DNA of 64,000 nucleotides. Source: CAIQJJ01 sp964606085. GTDB lineage: Bacteria > Chloroflexota > Anaerolineae > Anaerolineales > UBA4823. The stretch covers positions 25,351-89,350 of the forward strand of contig CAZSFD010000009.1 in NCBI GenBank assembly GCA_964606085.1, written 5' to 3'. This document shows, piece after piece, positions 49,403-57,776 of the stretch. Numbering within the stretch: position 1 is the first letter of the stretch; each line of letters begins with the position of its first letter. The notes under the pieces were generated by a model, which was not told where the DNA came from, did no database searches, and worked only from the letters and a program-made list of their open reading frames with translations. Position numbers and translations under genes: made by a program.

Positions 49403-50645
49403 GGTAATTTTTCTCGTCATCCTCCGTCCAGGCAGGCACGGCCAGAATTTCGTCCGTGCGCCGGTGGGGGTAGACCACGGCTTTGCCGTCCAGTTGTTGG
49501 GCCTTGACCATTTCAAGGAAGGCCGGGGCGTGGTCGAGATCACCGATGCGGGTGATGTGCGCGCCAGCGTCAAGCTGCCCGGCGGCCATCAGTTCCAGCG
49601 TGCGGGCCACATCCCACGGCGAGCCGCCGCTGGAGCCGGTGACGTTGATCTCCTTGTAGTGGATCACGCCCGTATCCATCGCCACCACATCTTGCCCCTT
49701 CTTCAACCCGCCAAACAGGTTCAGCACGGCTCCCCGCGCCACCAGCTTCTCCGCCGATTCGATAGCTTTGGCCGAACCCACGGCCACGATCACATCGTCG
49801 GCCCCGCGGTCGCCCGAGAGAGCAGCCAGGTGCGCGCCCAGGTCAGCGGTGCTGGAATTGAACGCCTGCAAATCCACCCCCAGGCGGCGGGCCTTCTCGC
49901 CAAACAGGCGGGTGACAATGTCGAGGCGTTCCTGAATAAAATCGGCGGCGATGACCACGGCGGGCTTGTAGCTGAGCGCCAAATCTACGTGTATGCGGCC
50001 CATCGCTCCCGCGCCGAGAATGACCGTGATGCCGCCCGGCTTCAACCCGTGGATCACCTGCCGCGGCGACAAGGGGTTGGGCTGCGCCAGGTGGATGTGA
50101 TGGTCTTGCGCCGAGATCACGCACGAGATCGGCTCGGCCAGGGCGGCGTGGGCGAAAGGCATGGCGGCATCGGGCAGCGGCAGCAAGCAGCCAGCCTCGA
50201 GGATTTCCTCGCTGACGAGGATGTATTCGGCCAGGTGGCCCTGCAGCGTGTACCCCACACCCAGTTTTTGCACGCCGCGGGCATTGTCGCGGTAGCGTTC
50301 GCGGTGATTGATCGGCGCAATATCCACCGCTGGCTGGATGGCGTAGCGTTCGCCGACGGCATAGCGCCCGGCCAGGTCGCTGCCCACCTCAACGAGGGTG
50401 ATGCAGCCCTCGTCGCCGAGGATCAGCGGGTGCTGGGTGATGTCCCAGCCATAAATATACGAATGCGCCGGGCCTTGTTCGATCAGTTTGATCAGCGAAG
50501 TGCAGATGCCTGCCGCATCCACGCGGCCAAGCAGCTGGCGCGGCCCAGGGCGCGGCGTAGGAACGGTTTTTACCACAAGATGCTCAAAACCAACACCATC
50601 GAGGACGAGGGCGCGCATAGTGAGGGGGAGGGGGGTGTCAGACAT
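49395..50645 (-). CDS. Zinc-type medium-chain dehydrogenase, SorE-like
   Basis: 416 residues. MDR fold: AAGICTSLIKL supplies the catalytic Cys, GDEGCITLVEVG stands where most enzymes have G-H-E, and VILGAGAMGRIHVDLAL is the NAD(P) Rossmann motif. The four-Cys structural zinc lobe is absent (replaced by DIAPINHRERYRDNARG). This pattern recalls sorbose-1-phosphate reductase-like and other sugar-alcohol dehydrogenases. Substrate is not fixed. It lies 83 nt downstream of a DeoR regulator on the same strand, probably co-transcribed and derepressed by a sugar phosphate. Confidence 0.82.
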   Translation of the reverse strand: MSDTPLPLTMRALVLDGVGFEHLVVKTVPTPRPGPRQLLGRVDAAGICTSLIKLIEQGPAHSYIYGWDITQHPLILGDEGCITLVEVGSDLAGRYAVGERYAIQPAVDIAPINHRERYRDNARGVQKLGVGYTLQGHLAEYILVSEEILEAGCLLPLPDAAMPFAHAALAEPISCVISAQDHHIHLAQPNPLSPRQVIHGLKPGGITVILGAGAMGRIHVDLALSYKPAVVIAADFIQERLDIVTRLFGEKARRLGVDLQAFNSSTADLGAHLAALSGDRGADDVIVAVGSAKAIESAEKLVARGAVLNLFGGLKKGQDVVAMDTGVIHYKEINVTGSSGGSPWDVARTLELMAAGQLDAGAHITRIGDLDHAPAFLEMVKAQQLDGKAVVYPHRRTDEILAVPAWTEDDEKNYLS

Positions 50646-50650
50646 GGGGG

Positions 50651-50725
50651 TTTCCTTTGGGTGAGAGGGTGATGGGGGGAATTGGGTGAAAATATCGTGT
50701 CGCCCCGTTACCCGTTTACCCGATA
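50651..50725. repeat. GGGTGA / TTACCCG word spacer
   Basis: Variants of GGGTGA (left) face TTACCCG/TTTACCCG (right) in the spacer between deoR-type and dehydrogenase genes. It shares words with the CTCACCC repeat at 12228-12300. No terminator-like T-run. Confidence 0.5.
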
Positions 50726-50728
50726 ACG

Positions 50729-51520
50729 TCAGGAAGCAATAATCACTTCAACACCGCGTTCGCGCAGGGCTTCGATGGTGGCGTAGGGTGTGGCGCTATC
50801 GGTGACGAGGGTGTGCATGGTTTCGATGGGGGCCAACGTGTAAAGAGACACCTGGTTGAATTTGGTGTGGTCGGCGACGATGATCAACTGCCCGCAGGCG
50901 GTCATCATCTTGCGTTTGGCCGCGGCGATGGCCGGGTCGGTGGCGGTCAGGCCGTGGTCGAGCGAGATGCCATCTATGCCGAGGATGGCTTTGGCGGCGC
51001 GGAAACGCCCAATCACCTCGGCGGCAATTTCGCCCAGCAGGGTAACATAATCCCGGTTGACCAGCCCGCCGCTGAGATAAATCTGCGCATCGGGGATGGC
51101 CATCAGGTCAGGCAGCAGGTCTATGGCGTTGGTGATGATGGTCAGGTTGCGCTTGCCCTGCAAGGCGCGCGCAACGTGCAGCGTGGTGCTGCCGCTGTCG
51201 AGCATCAGCGACTCGCCATCGGCAACCAACCCAGCAGCGGCACACCCAATGGCCTCTTTTTCGGCCAGCAGCGAAACGCGCCGCTCATCGAAGGGGGTCT
51301 TGCCGGTGATCACGCGCCCGTTCAGCCCCTCGGCCAGGATGGCGCCGCCATGCGTGCGTTGCAGCAAACCACGCGCTTCAAGCTCTTTCAGGTCAAGGCG
51401 GATCATCGAAGGGCTGATGCCAAATTCTTTGGCCAGTTCGTTCACCTGCACACTTTGATCAGCCTTCAGGCGGTGGATAATCCATTTCAGGCGTTCTTCG
51501 CGGAAGATAGGGGGTGGCAC
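50729..51520 (-). CDS. DeoR-family sugar regulator
   Basis: 263 residues. Helix-turn-helix RLKADQSVQVNELAKEFGISPSMIRLDLKELEARG at the N-terminus, then the sugar-phosphate sensing domain with LMLDSGSTTLHVARAL, TIITNAIDLL, LSGGLVNRDYVTLLG and IIVADHTKFNQ, all standard for DeoR/GlpR. GTG start at 51520. Expected to repress the dehydrogenase operon and itself from the repeats at 51541-51570. Confidence 0.92.
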   Translation of the reverse strand: MPPPIFREERLKWIIHRLKADQSVQVNELAKEFGISPSMIRLDLKELEARGLLQRTHGGAILAEGLNGRVITGKTPFDERRVSLLAEKEAIGCAAAGLVADGESLMLDSGSTTLHVARALQGKRNLTIITNAIDLLPDLMAIPDAQIYLSGGLVNRDYVTLLGEIAAEVIGRFRAAKAILGIDGISLDHGLTATDPAIAAAKRKMMTACGQLIIVADHTKFNQVSLYTLAPIETMHTLVTDSATPYATIEALRERGVEVIIAS

Positions 51521-51540
51521 GCTTGTTTTCTCTTTTTTAT

Positions 51541-51593
51541 TCTCGAATATTCTCGATATATAAGAATATATACGAATATCTGAGAGATGTCAA
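51541..51593 (-). promoter_or_regulatory. deoR-type promoter with repeated operator
   Basis: On the minus strand TTGACA (51593-51588), 17-nt spacer, TATATT (51570-51565), a near-perfect promoter. Downstream of the -10 are two copies of an ATTCTCGA-TAT word (51540-51560 region), and TATTCGTATATATTC spans the -10. These are likely DeoR sites. Confidence 0.7.
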
Positions 51594-51737
51594 GCAGGGC
51601 GAACATTTTTGAGCCATCGTTCGTGTTATTCGTGGAAAACTACTGCCGAAAAAAAGGCTCGGCATACGCCTGGAATGGCAGCAAGCGGGGTGAAACAAGG
51701 GGCGCTGACTGGCGGCAACCTGGATAGGAAAGATGAT

Positions 51738-51774
51738 CACCCCATTGGCGGGTTATTTTCACGGCAATGGGGTG
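51738..51774. other. Hairpin in the deoR upstream gap
   Basis: CACCCCATTG (51738-51747) and CAATGGGGTG (51765-51774) form a perfect 10-bp stem with a 17-nt loop. The 51594-51821 gap otherwise shows no supported gene. Confidence 0.45.
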
Positions 51775-51782
51775 GAAATACA

Positions 51783-51814
51783 AAAGGCCACGGACACACA
51801 AACTCGTGGCCTTT
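51783..51814. terminator. GGCCACG-type intrinsic terminator
   Basis: AAAGGCCACG-...-CGTGGCCTTT, 10-bp stem, 12-nt loop. Same GGCCACG core as the terminators at 26052, 26102 and 52445. Confidence 0.65.
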
Positions 51815-51833
51815 ATTGTGCTAAAATCGTTCT

Positions 51834-52187
51834 ATGATGCTGACGCAGGAAAAACAAGCCTTTATCGGTCGAATAGCCTCGCGGAATGCTGCTGATGATC
51901 AGGGCCGCGCTATTTTATGGTCTCGTCATGCCATCACCGAACTGATTAACGAAGGATGGTCTCGGCGCATGGTGGAAGATGCGCTATGCCAAACCCTTGT
52001 TATTGAAGATTATCCGACGTTGAATCGTCCATTACCCGATTGCCTCGTTCTCGCTTGGTCAGAGCAAGGTGTTCCGATTCATGCGGTCATTGCCATCGAT
52101 CAGGAAAATGAGCGCTTATTCGTTGTGACGGTGTATCAACCATCACCCGAGGAGTGGAACTATGACTTCCAAACCCGTAAAAAGTAG
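51834..52187 (+). CDS. DUF4258 family protein, probable toxin
   Basis: 117 residues (ATG 51834, or the adjacent ATG 51837). WSRHAITELINEGWSRRMVEDAL and DCLVLAWSEQGVPIHAVIAIDQENERLFVVTVY match DUF4258, a RelE/BECR-like fold normally paired with a YgiT-type zinc-finger antitoxin. Exactly such a gene overlaps its 3' end by 26 nt. TAAAAT ends 7 nt before the ATG, suggesting a leaderless transcript. Predicted mRNA interferase, activity unproven. Confidence 0.8.
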   Translation: MMLTQEKQAFIGRIASRNAADDQGRAILWSRHAITELINEGWSRRMVEDALCQTLVIEDYPTLNRPLPDCLVLAWSEQGVPIHAVIAIDQENERLFVVTVYQPSPEEWNYDFQTRKK

Positions 52188-52434
52188 CCTTTGCCCAATT
52201 TGCGGTGGCAACCTGAAGCCCGGCCTGGCCAATGTGCCTTTTCTGTTTCCAACAACGGTGATCGTGGTTAAAAATGTCCCGGCGGAAGTTTGCGCGAATT
52301 GCCACGAACCTTATATGGCCGGACAAGCCACTGACCGCGTAATGAACCTGTTGGCATCGTTCCATCGTTTGCAAGCCGAAGTGCTGATTCTTTCTTACCC
52401 CGATAACGCTACGGAGATGGCTATCCCTGTTTGA
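52162..52434 (+). CDS. YgiT-type zinc-finger protein, probable antitoxin
   Basis: 90 residues. Two zinc knuckles CPICGG and CANCHEPYM, as in the MqsA/YgiT N-terminal domain. No C-terminal helix-turn-helix is present, so this is the short form that accompanies DUF4258 toxins. GAGGAG lies 7 nt before the ATG. Overlap with the toxin gene indicates coupled translation. Followed by a 21-bp terminator stem. Confidence 0.82.
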   Translation: MTSKPVKSSLCPICGGNLKPGLANVPFLFPTTVIVVKNVPAEVCANCHEPYMAGQATDRVMNLLASFHRLQAEVLILSYPDNATEMAIPV

Positions 52435-52444
52435 TTGAGATGAC

Positions 52445-52489
52445 AATCGAAAAGGCCACGGAAGGTTGCCTTCCGTGGCCTTTTCGATT
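52445..52489. terminator. Perfect 21-bp bidirectional terminator
   Basis: Arms 52445-52465 and 52469-52489 with a TTG loop: the GGCCACGGAAGG core is flanked by A4 on the left and T4 on the right. Serves the zinc-finger gene (plus) and the corrinoid gene (minus). Confidence 0.88.
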
Positions 52490-52504
52490 CGCGAGCCATG
52501 GCGC

Positions 52505-53152
52505 TTACGCCGCTGCCAGGCCCATCAAATTGCGCACCAGGTTGGCCGCGCGGCTGGCATCGGGGGCATAGCCATCCGCGCCGATTTGCCTGGCGTAGCT
52601 ATCGGTAACAGGTGCGCCGCCGATGATGACCTTGACCTTGCCCTTCAAGCCGGCAGCATCAACGGCATCCACCGTGCCTTTCATGTTGGGCATGGTGGTG
52701 GTCAGCAGGGCCGAGAGGGCGATGATATCGGCGCCTTCGTCCTTAGCCGACTGGACGTATTTTTCGGGGGAGACATCCGTGCCGAGGTCAATCACCTTGC
52801 AGCCAGCCCCTTCGAGCATGATCTTGACCAGGTTTTTGCCGATATCGTGCAGGTCGCCCTTGACCGTGCCAACAACGACGGTGGCGAGGGGCTTCATGCC
52901 GCTCTTAGCCACCAGCGGGCGCAGAATATCGAGGCTGCCCTGCATGGCGCGGGCGGCGATCAGCATTTCGGGGACGAAAAACTCACCTTCCTCGAAATAC
53001 TTGCCAACCGTACTCATCGCGGGGATCAAACCATCGTTGATCAGGCTTTCCGGGGCAACGCCCTCGGCCAGCGCTTCCTGGGTCAGGGCTAACGCTTTCT
53101 TGGCGTTGCCATCAATGACGCTTTCTTTGAGTGCTTCCAGATCGAAGGCCAT
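52505..53152 (-). CDS. Corrinoid (cobalamin-binding) methyltransferase carrier protein
   Basis: 215 residues. Helical cap domain (about 1-85) and a B12-binding Rossmann domain with GDLHDIGKNLV (D-x-H-x-x-G, the His being the lower cobalt ligand), SALLTTTMPNM and VIIGGAPVT. Matches MtbC/MttC/MtaC-type proteins that carry methyl groups between substrate methyltransferase and acceptor. No methyltransferase or activator lies beside it, so its partners are elsewhere. ATAGGAG precedes the ATG. Confidence 0.92.
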   Translation of the reverse strand: MAFDLEALKESVIDGNAKKALALTQEALAEGVAPESLINDGLIPAMSTVGKYFEEGEFFVPEMLIAARAMQGSLDILRPLVAKSGMKPLATVVVGTVKGDLHDIGKNLVKIMLEGAGCKVIDLGTDVSPEKYVQSAKDEGADIIALSALLTTTMPNMKGTVDAVDAAGLKGKVKVIIGGAPVTDSYARQIGADGYAPDASRAANLVRNLMGLAAA

Positions 53153-53196
53153 AGCAATTTCTCCTATTTGATAGAATTTTTAGGTCGGATGATTCG

Positions 53197-53246
53197 ATTA
53201 TACCCTTAGCTATTCTTTGTGTACAATAGAAATTGACAACGTTGTC
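53197..53246 (-). promoter_or_regulatory. Promoter and 12-bp palindrome for the corrinoid gene
   Basis: On the minus strand TTGTAC (53226-53221), 18-nt spacer, TATAAT (53202-53197). Upstream lies the perfect palindrome GACAACGTTGTC (53235-53246), shaped like a TetR/LacI-type operator. The same region faces the trp promoter. Confidence 0.6.
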
Positions 53247-53308
53247 TAAACTGCAAGGCTGTGCAGGGTATCACAAAGACAATGCCAGATCGTTGTGAGC
53301 TTTTTATC

Positions 53309-53337
53309 TTGACTAAAACCATCCGATTTGATATAAA
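53309..53337 (+). promoter_or_regulatory. trp operon promoter
   Basis: TTGACT (53309-53314), 17-nt spacer, TATAAA (53332-53337). Expected start about 53344, directly before the T-box leader and about 475 nt before trpE. Confidence 0.8.
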
Positions 53338-53360
53338 CAGGCCAATCGAAACGAGAAAAA

Positions 53361-53720
53361 CTGTGAAGAGGACGAGTAACCGCTGAAACGGCAGCCCAGA
53401 GAGCAGGGAACAAGCGTCGCTTGTAATGGTGTGAACCTGCCTGAACGCCAGTGATGAATGGACCTCAGAGTTGCAGGGCGAACAATGTTGTACAACATTC
53501 AATAGCCTGAGCCGGAGTGCCACCGTTACCAGGGCAAAGGGTATTTATTCGAGAATGGTTATTCGAGAATCGTACCCCAATGAGTGAAGCTGGCCTCCCA
53601 TCGTGCAACACCGATGGGATTTTTTTTGCCAGCTTAACCAGGGTGGCACCACGGGAACCCGCTCCCGTCCCTGCAAGGAAGCATCCGCTATGGCGAACTT
53701 CCTGGGGATATGAGCGGGTT
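53361..53720 (+). promoter_or_regulatory. T-box riboswitch for tRNA-Trp
   Basis: The T-box sequence AGGGTGGCACCACGGGAA is at 53640-53657. Stem I: GAGG (53368-53371) pairs with CCTC (53463-53466), the AGTA internal-loop motif is at 53375-53378, and the distal AGAGAGCAGGG and GGTGTGAA motifs are present. The specifier loop ATGAATGGACC places codon TGG (Trp) at 53459-53461. The terminator pairs CCCGCTC with GAGCGGGTTTTTT (to ~53720). Uncharged tRNA-Trp should stabilise the antiterminator and switch on the trp genes. A stem III-like hairpin CCCATCG/CGATGGG followed by T8 (about 53597-53627) could add a second stop. Confidence 0.93.
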
Positions 53721-53728
53721 TTTTGTTT

Positions 53729-53780
53729 GGGATTATTCGATATTCGTTAATCGGCATGGGTTATTCGAATATCGCATAAC
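53729..53780. repeat. ATTCG-word palindromic spacer
   Basis: GGGATTATTCGATATTCGTT faces GGGTTATTCGAATATCGCAT between the T-box terminator and trpE. Two TTATTCGAGAAT copies of the same family sit inside the T-box leader (about 53550-53580). Confidence 0.55.
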
Positions 53781-53820
53781 CTATACCGATTAAACGACTT
53801 GTCAACACCCGGAGCCATTC

Positions 53821-55299
53821 ATGCCCACGCCCTCCAAACCACCCCCCTACACCCTGCGCCCCATCGTGCGCGAACTGTCTGCCGACCTGGATACGCCTGT
53901 TTCGGTCTATCTGAAATTAGCCGGGCCGGGGCCATCGTTCCTGCTCGAATCGGTCACCGGCGGAGAACAGGTGGCGCGCTACTCGTTCATCGGCACCGAC
54001 ATCACCCGCGCCTACATCGTGCGCGGCGAAACCCTCGAAGAACGCGCATTACAAGGCGGCGAAGTCGTTGGCCGCATCGTCTCTGGCAACGAAGACCCGA
54101 TGACCTCGCTGCGCCCCTTGTTGGCCGCTTACCGCCCCGAACCCATCCCCGGCCTGCCGCGCTTTTCGGGTGGGCTGGTGGGCTACCTGGGCTACGATGC
54201 GGTGCGCTTCTTCGAGCCAACCGTGCCGCTCGAACCGCACCCCGACCTGCCCGATGCCGTCTTCCTGCTGGCCGATACGGTCATCGCCTTCGACCATGCT
54301 TTTGGCCGGCTGCTGCTGATCGTCAACGCCCACCTCAACGAGAAAGATGGCGTGGCAAAGGCCAACCAACGCCTGGATGTCCTCGAACGGCGCATTCATG
54401 GCGCAATCCCCATCGTTGAACCCTGCCCCGGCGACTGCGCCAACACCGAATTGACCTCGACCATGTCGCGGCAGCAATACATGGATGCCGTGGTGCGCGC
54501 CAAAGAACACATTGCCGCCGGTGACATCTTCCAGGCGGTCGTTTCGCAGCGCCTTTCGCGCCAGACCAGCGCCGCCCCCTTTGATATTTACCGCGCCTTA
54601 CGGCGGCTGAACCCCTCGCCCTATATGTTCTACTTCGATTTCGACGGACTGGCGGGCGACTCCAACGAACCCCTGCGGCTGATCGGCGCTTCCCCGGAAG
54701 TCCATGTGCGCCTGGAGGGACGCCGCGCCACCTTGCGCCCCATCGCTGGCACGCGGCCACGCGGCAAAACCCCCGAAGAAGATGCCGCCCTCGAAAAAGA
54801 ACTGCTCGCCGACCCCAAGGAACTGGCCGAACACGTCATGCTGGTGGATTTGGGCCGCAACGACCTGGGCCGCGTGTGCGATTACGGCAGCGTCCACGTA
54901 CCCGAACAGACTGTGGTTGAGCGCTATTCCCACGTCATGCACATCGTCTCGCAGGCCGAAGGGCTGCTGCGCCCCGAGTACGACGCCTTCGACCTGATGC
55001 GCGCCACCTTCCCCGCCGGAACCGTCAGCGGCGCACCGAAAGTGCGCGCCATGCAGATCATCCACGACCTCGAAGGTGCGCCGCGTGGTGTGTATGCCGG
55101 GGCGGTGGGCTACTTCAGCTATGATGGCTCGATGGATACCTGCATCGCCCTGCGCACGATGGTGATGCGCGGCCAGACCATTTCCGTCCAGGCGGGCGCT
55201 GGCCTGGTAGCCGATTCTGACCCCGCCACCGAATACCAGGAGACGATGAACAAGGCCGGTGCGCTGCTGGTGGCGGTGGAGAGGGCGGAGAAGCGATAA
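53821..55299 (+). CDS. trpE: Anthranilate synthase component I
   Basis: 492 residues. VARYSFIGTD early, then the chorismate-binding domain: AKEHIAAGDIFQAVVSQRLSR, IGASPEVHVRLEG, PIAGTRPRGKTPEED, LVDLGRNDLGRVC and FPAGTVSGAPKVRAM, all intact. Converts chorismate with glutamine-derived ammonia to anthranilate. The feedback-type Leu/Ser region is in the N-terminal domain. GGAG lies 6 nt before the ATG. First structural gene behind the Trp T-box, 75 nt before trpG with an ATTCG palindrome between. Confidence 0.95.
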   Translation: MPTPSKPPPYTLRPIVRELSADLDTPVSVYLKLAGPGPSFLLESVTGGEQVARYSFIGTDITRAYIVRGETLEERALQGGEVVGRIVSGNEDPMTSLRPLLAAYRPEPIPGLPRFSGGLVGYLGYDAVRFFEPTVPLEPHPDLPDAVFLLADTVIAFDHAFGRLLLIVNAHLNEKDGVAKANQRLDVLERRIHGAIPIVEPCPGDCANTELTSTMSRQQYMDAVVRAKEHIAAGDIFQAVVSQRLSRQTSAAPFDIYRALRRLNPSPYMFYFDFDGLAGDSNEPLRLIGASPEVHVRLEGRRATLRPIAGTRPRGKTPEEDAALEKELLADPKELAEHVMLVDLGRNDLGRVCDYGSVHVPEQTVVERYSHVMHIVSQAEGLLRPEYDAFDLMRATFPAGTVSGAPKVRAMQIIHDLEGAPRGVYAGAVGYFSYDGSMDTCIALRTMVMRGQTISVQAGAGLVADSDPATEYQETMNKAGALLVAVERAEKR

Positions 55300-55357
55300 T
55301 TCGATATTCGATACATCGTTATTCGCTTTACGAATAACGATGTATCGAATATCGAAC
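55299..55357. repeat. ATTCG-word palindromic spacer
   Basis: TTCGATATTCGATACATCGTTATTCG against CGAATAACGATGTATCGAATATCGAA forms an almost perfect long stem in the trpE-trpG spacer. Confidence 0.65.
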
Positions 55358-55374
55358 CTTCCAGGAGCTAAACC

Positions 55375-55944
55375 ATGTTAATCGTCATAGACAACTACGA
55401 CTCCTTTACCTACAACCTCGTCCAATACTTCGGTGAGTTGGGCGCAGAAATGCAGATTTTTCGCAATGATGTGGTCAGCGTGGCTGAGGTCGAAACGCTC
55501 AAACCGACGCACATCGTCATTTCGCCGGGGCCGGGGGAACCCAGGGATGCGGGTATCTCGGAAGATTTGATCCGCCAGTTGGGGCCGCGCATCCCGCTGT
55601 TGGGGGTATGCCTGGGGCATCAGGGCATCGGGGAGGTGTTCGGCGGCAACGTCATCCGTGCGCCGCGGCTGATGCACGGCAAAACCTCGCCCATCGAACA
55701 TGATGGCGAGGGCCTGTTCGCCGGGCTGCCCAGTCCGTTCACCGCCACGCGCTATCACTCGCTGATCGTCCAGTCGCCGCCGCCCGCTTGCCTGAAAATC
55801 ACCGCCCAAACTGCCGAAGGCGAGATCATGGGCCTGCGCCACAAGGAATATCCCATCTTTGGCGTGCAGTTCCACCCCGAATCGATTCTCACCCAGCACG
55901 GCAAGCAGATGCTACAGAATTTTTTGAACGTAGCACTGGATTAA
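55375..55944 (+). CDS. trpG: Anthranilate synthase glutaminase component
   Basis: 189 residues, class I glutamine amidotransferase. IDNYDSFTYNLVQYFGELG, ISPGPGEP, LLGVCLGHQGIGEVFGG with the nucleophile Cys, and FGVQFHPESILT with the His/Glu pair. Supplies ammonia to TrpE. AGGAG lies 8 nt before the ATG. The same product could serve para-aminobenzoate synthesis if no separate pabA exists. Confidence 0.95.
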   Translation: MLIVIDNYDSFTYNLVQYFGELGAEMQIFRNDVVSVAEVETLKPTHIVISPGPGEPRDAGISEDLIRQLGPRIPLLGVCLGHQGIGEVFGGNVIRAPRLMHGKTSPIEHDGEGLFAGLPSPFTATRYHSLIVQSPPPACLKITAQTAEGEIMGLRHKEYPIFGVQFHPESILTQHGKQMLQNFLNVALD

Positions 55945-55948
55945 TCCC

Positions 55949-56665
55949 ATGCTACCCAATTCCATGCACCTCCACAGCATCACCATCCACCCAGATTTCT
56001 TTCCCACCTGCGAGCGCTACCCGTTCAACCTGGCAATTTTCCAGCGTCAGGAGCGCATCAGCTTCCCCACGCCGGTGACGATTTTCGTCGGCGAGAACGG
56101 TTCGGGCAAATCTACCCTGCTGGAAGCCATTGCCCGCAAGGCGGGCATCCACATTTGGGATGATAGCGAGATGCGCCGCCTCGAGCACAATCCTTATGAG
56201 GAGCGCTTCCACACCTGTATGACCGCGCAATGGCAGGATGGCCCCGTGCCAGGTTCATTCTTCGGCTCGCGCAATTTCAACTACTTCACCCGCGCCGTTG
56301 ACGAATGGGCGGTGACCGACCCCGGACAGTTGCAGTATTTCGGCGGCAAGTCGCTGGTCACGCAGTCGCACGGGCAATCGCTGATGGCGTATTTCAGCAA
56401 TCGCTACCAGAGGCGCGGCCTGTATCTGCTCGATGAACCCGAAACGGCCCTCTCGCCGCGCACGCAGTTGGCGCTGCTCGACCTGTTGGCTGAACTCAGC
56501 CACGCCGGGCAGTCGCAGTTTATCCTGGCGACCCATTCGCCGATTTTGATGGCCTGTCCTGACGCCACCCTCTACAATTTTGACTCCGCACCCATCCGGC
56601 CAATCCGTTACGAAGATACCGATCATTTTCGCATCTATCGCGATTTTTTGGTAAGGCGAAATTAA
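55949..56665 (+). CDS. AAA/ABC-type ATPase inserted in the trp operon
   Basis: 238 residues. VTIFVGENGSGKSTLLEAIA is Walker A, LVTQSHGQSLMAYF the signature-like motif, RGLYLLDEPETALSPRTQLALL Walker B with Glu, and ILATHSPILMACPDA the switch His: the AAA_21/AAA_15 group related to ABC and RecF ATPases. It has no link to tryptophan synthesis that I know. It starts 4 nt after trpG and ends 22 nt before trpD, so it is co-transcribed under T-box control. Homologues are often solitary predicted ATPases. Confidence 0.85.
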   Translation: MLPNSMHLHSITIHPDFFPTCERYPFNLAIFQRQERISFPTPVTIFVGENGSGKSTLLEAIARKAGIHIWDDSEMRRLEHNPYEERFHTCMTAQWQDGPVPGSFFGSRNFNYFTRAVDEWAVTDPGQLQYFGGKSLVTQSHGQSLMAYFSNRYQRRGLYLLDEPETALSPRTQLALLDLLAELSHAGQSQFILATHSPILMACPDATLYNFDSAPIRPIRYEDTDHFRIYRDFLVRRN

Positions 56666-56687
56666 TTGCGCCTTACGAGGAGGAATT

Positions 56688-57713
<1,026 letters not shown>

Positions 57714-57719
57714 CGACAT

Positions 57720-57765
57720 GCGAAAAGCGAAAAGGGGTACAACCATCTCCCTTTTCGCTTTTCGC
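57720..57765. repeat. GCGAAAAGCG-word perfect inverted repeat
   Basis: Arms 57720-57736 (GCGAAAAGCGAAAAGGG) and 57749-57765 are exact reverse complements around 12 nt, occupying the trpD-trpC spacer. Confidence 0.7.
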
Positions 57766-57776
57766 TTCCCCCACCT

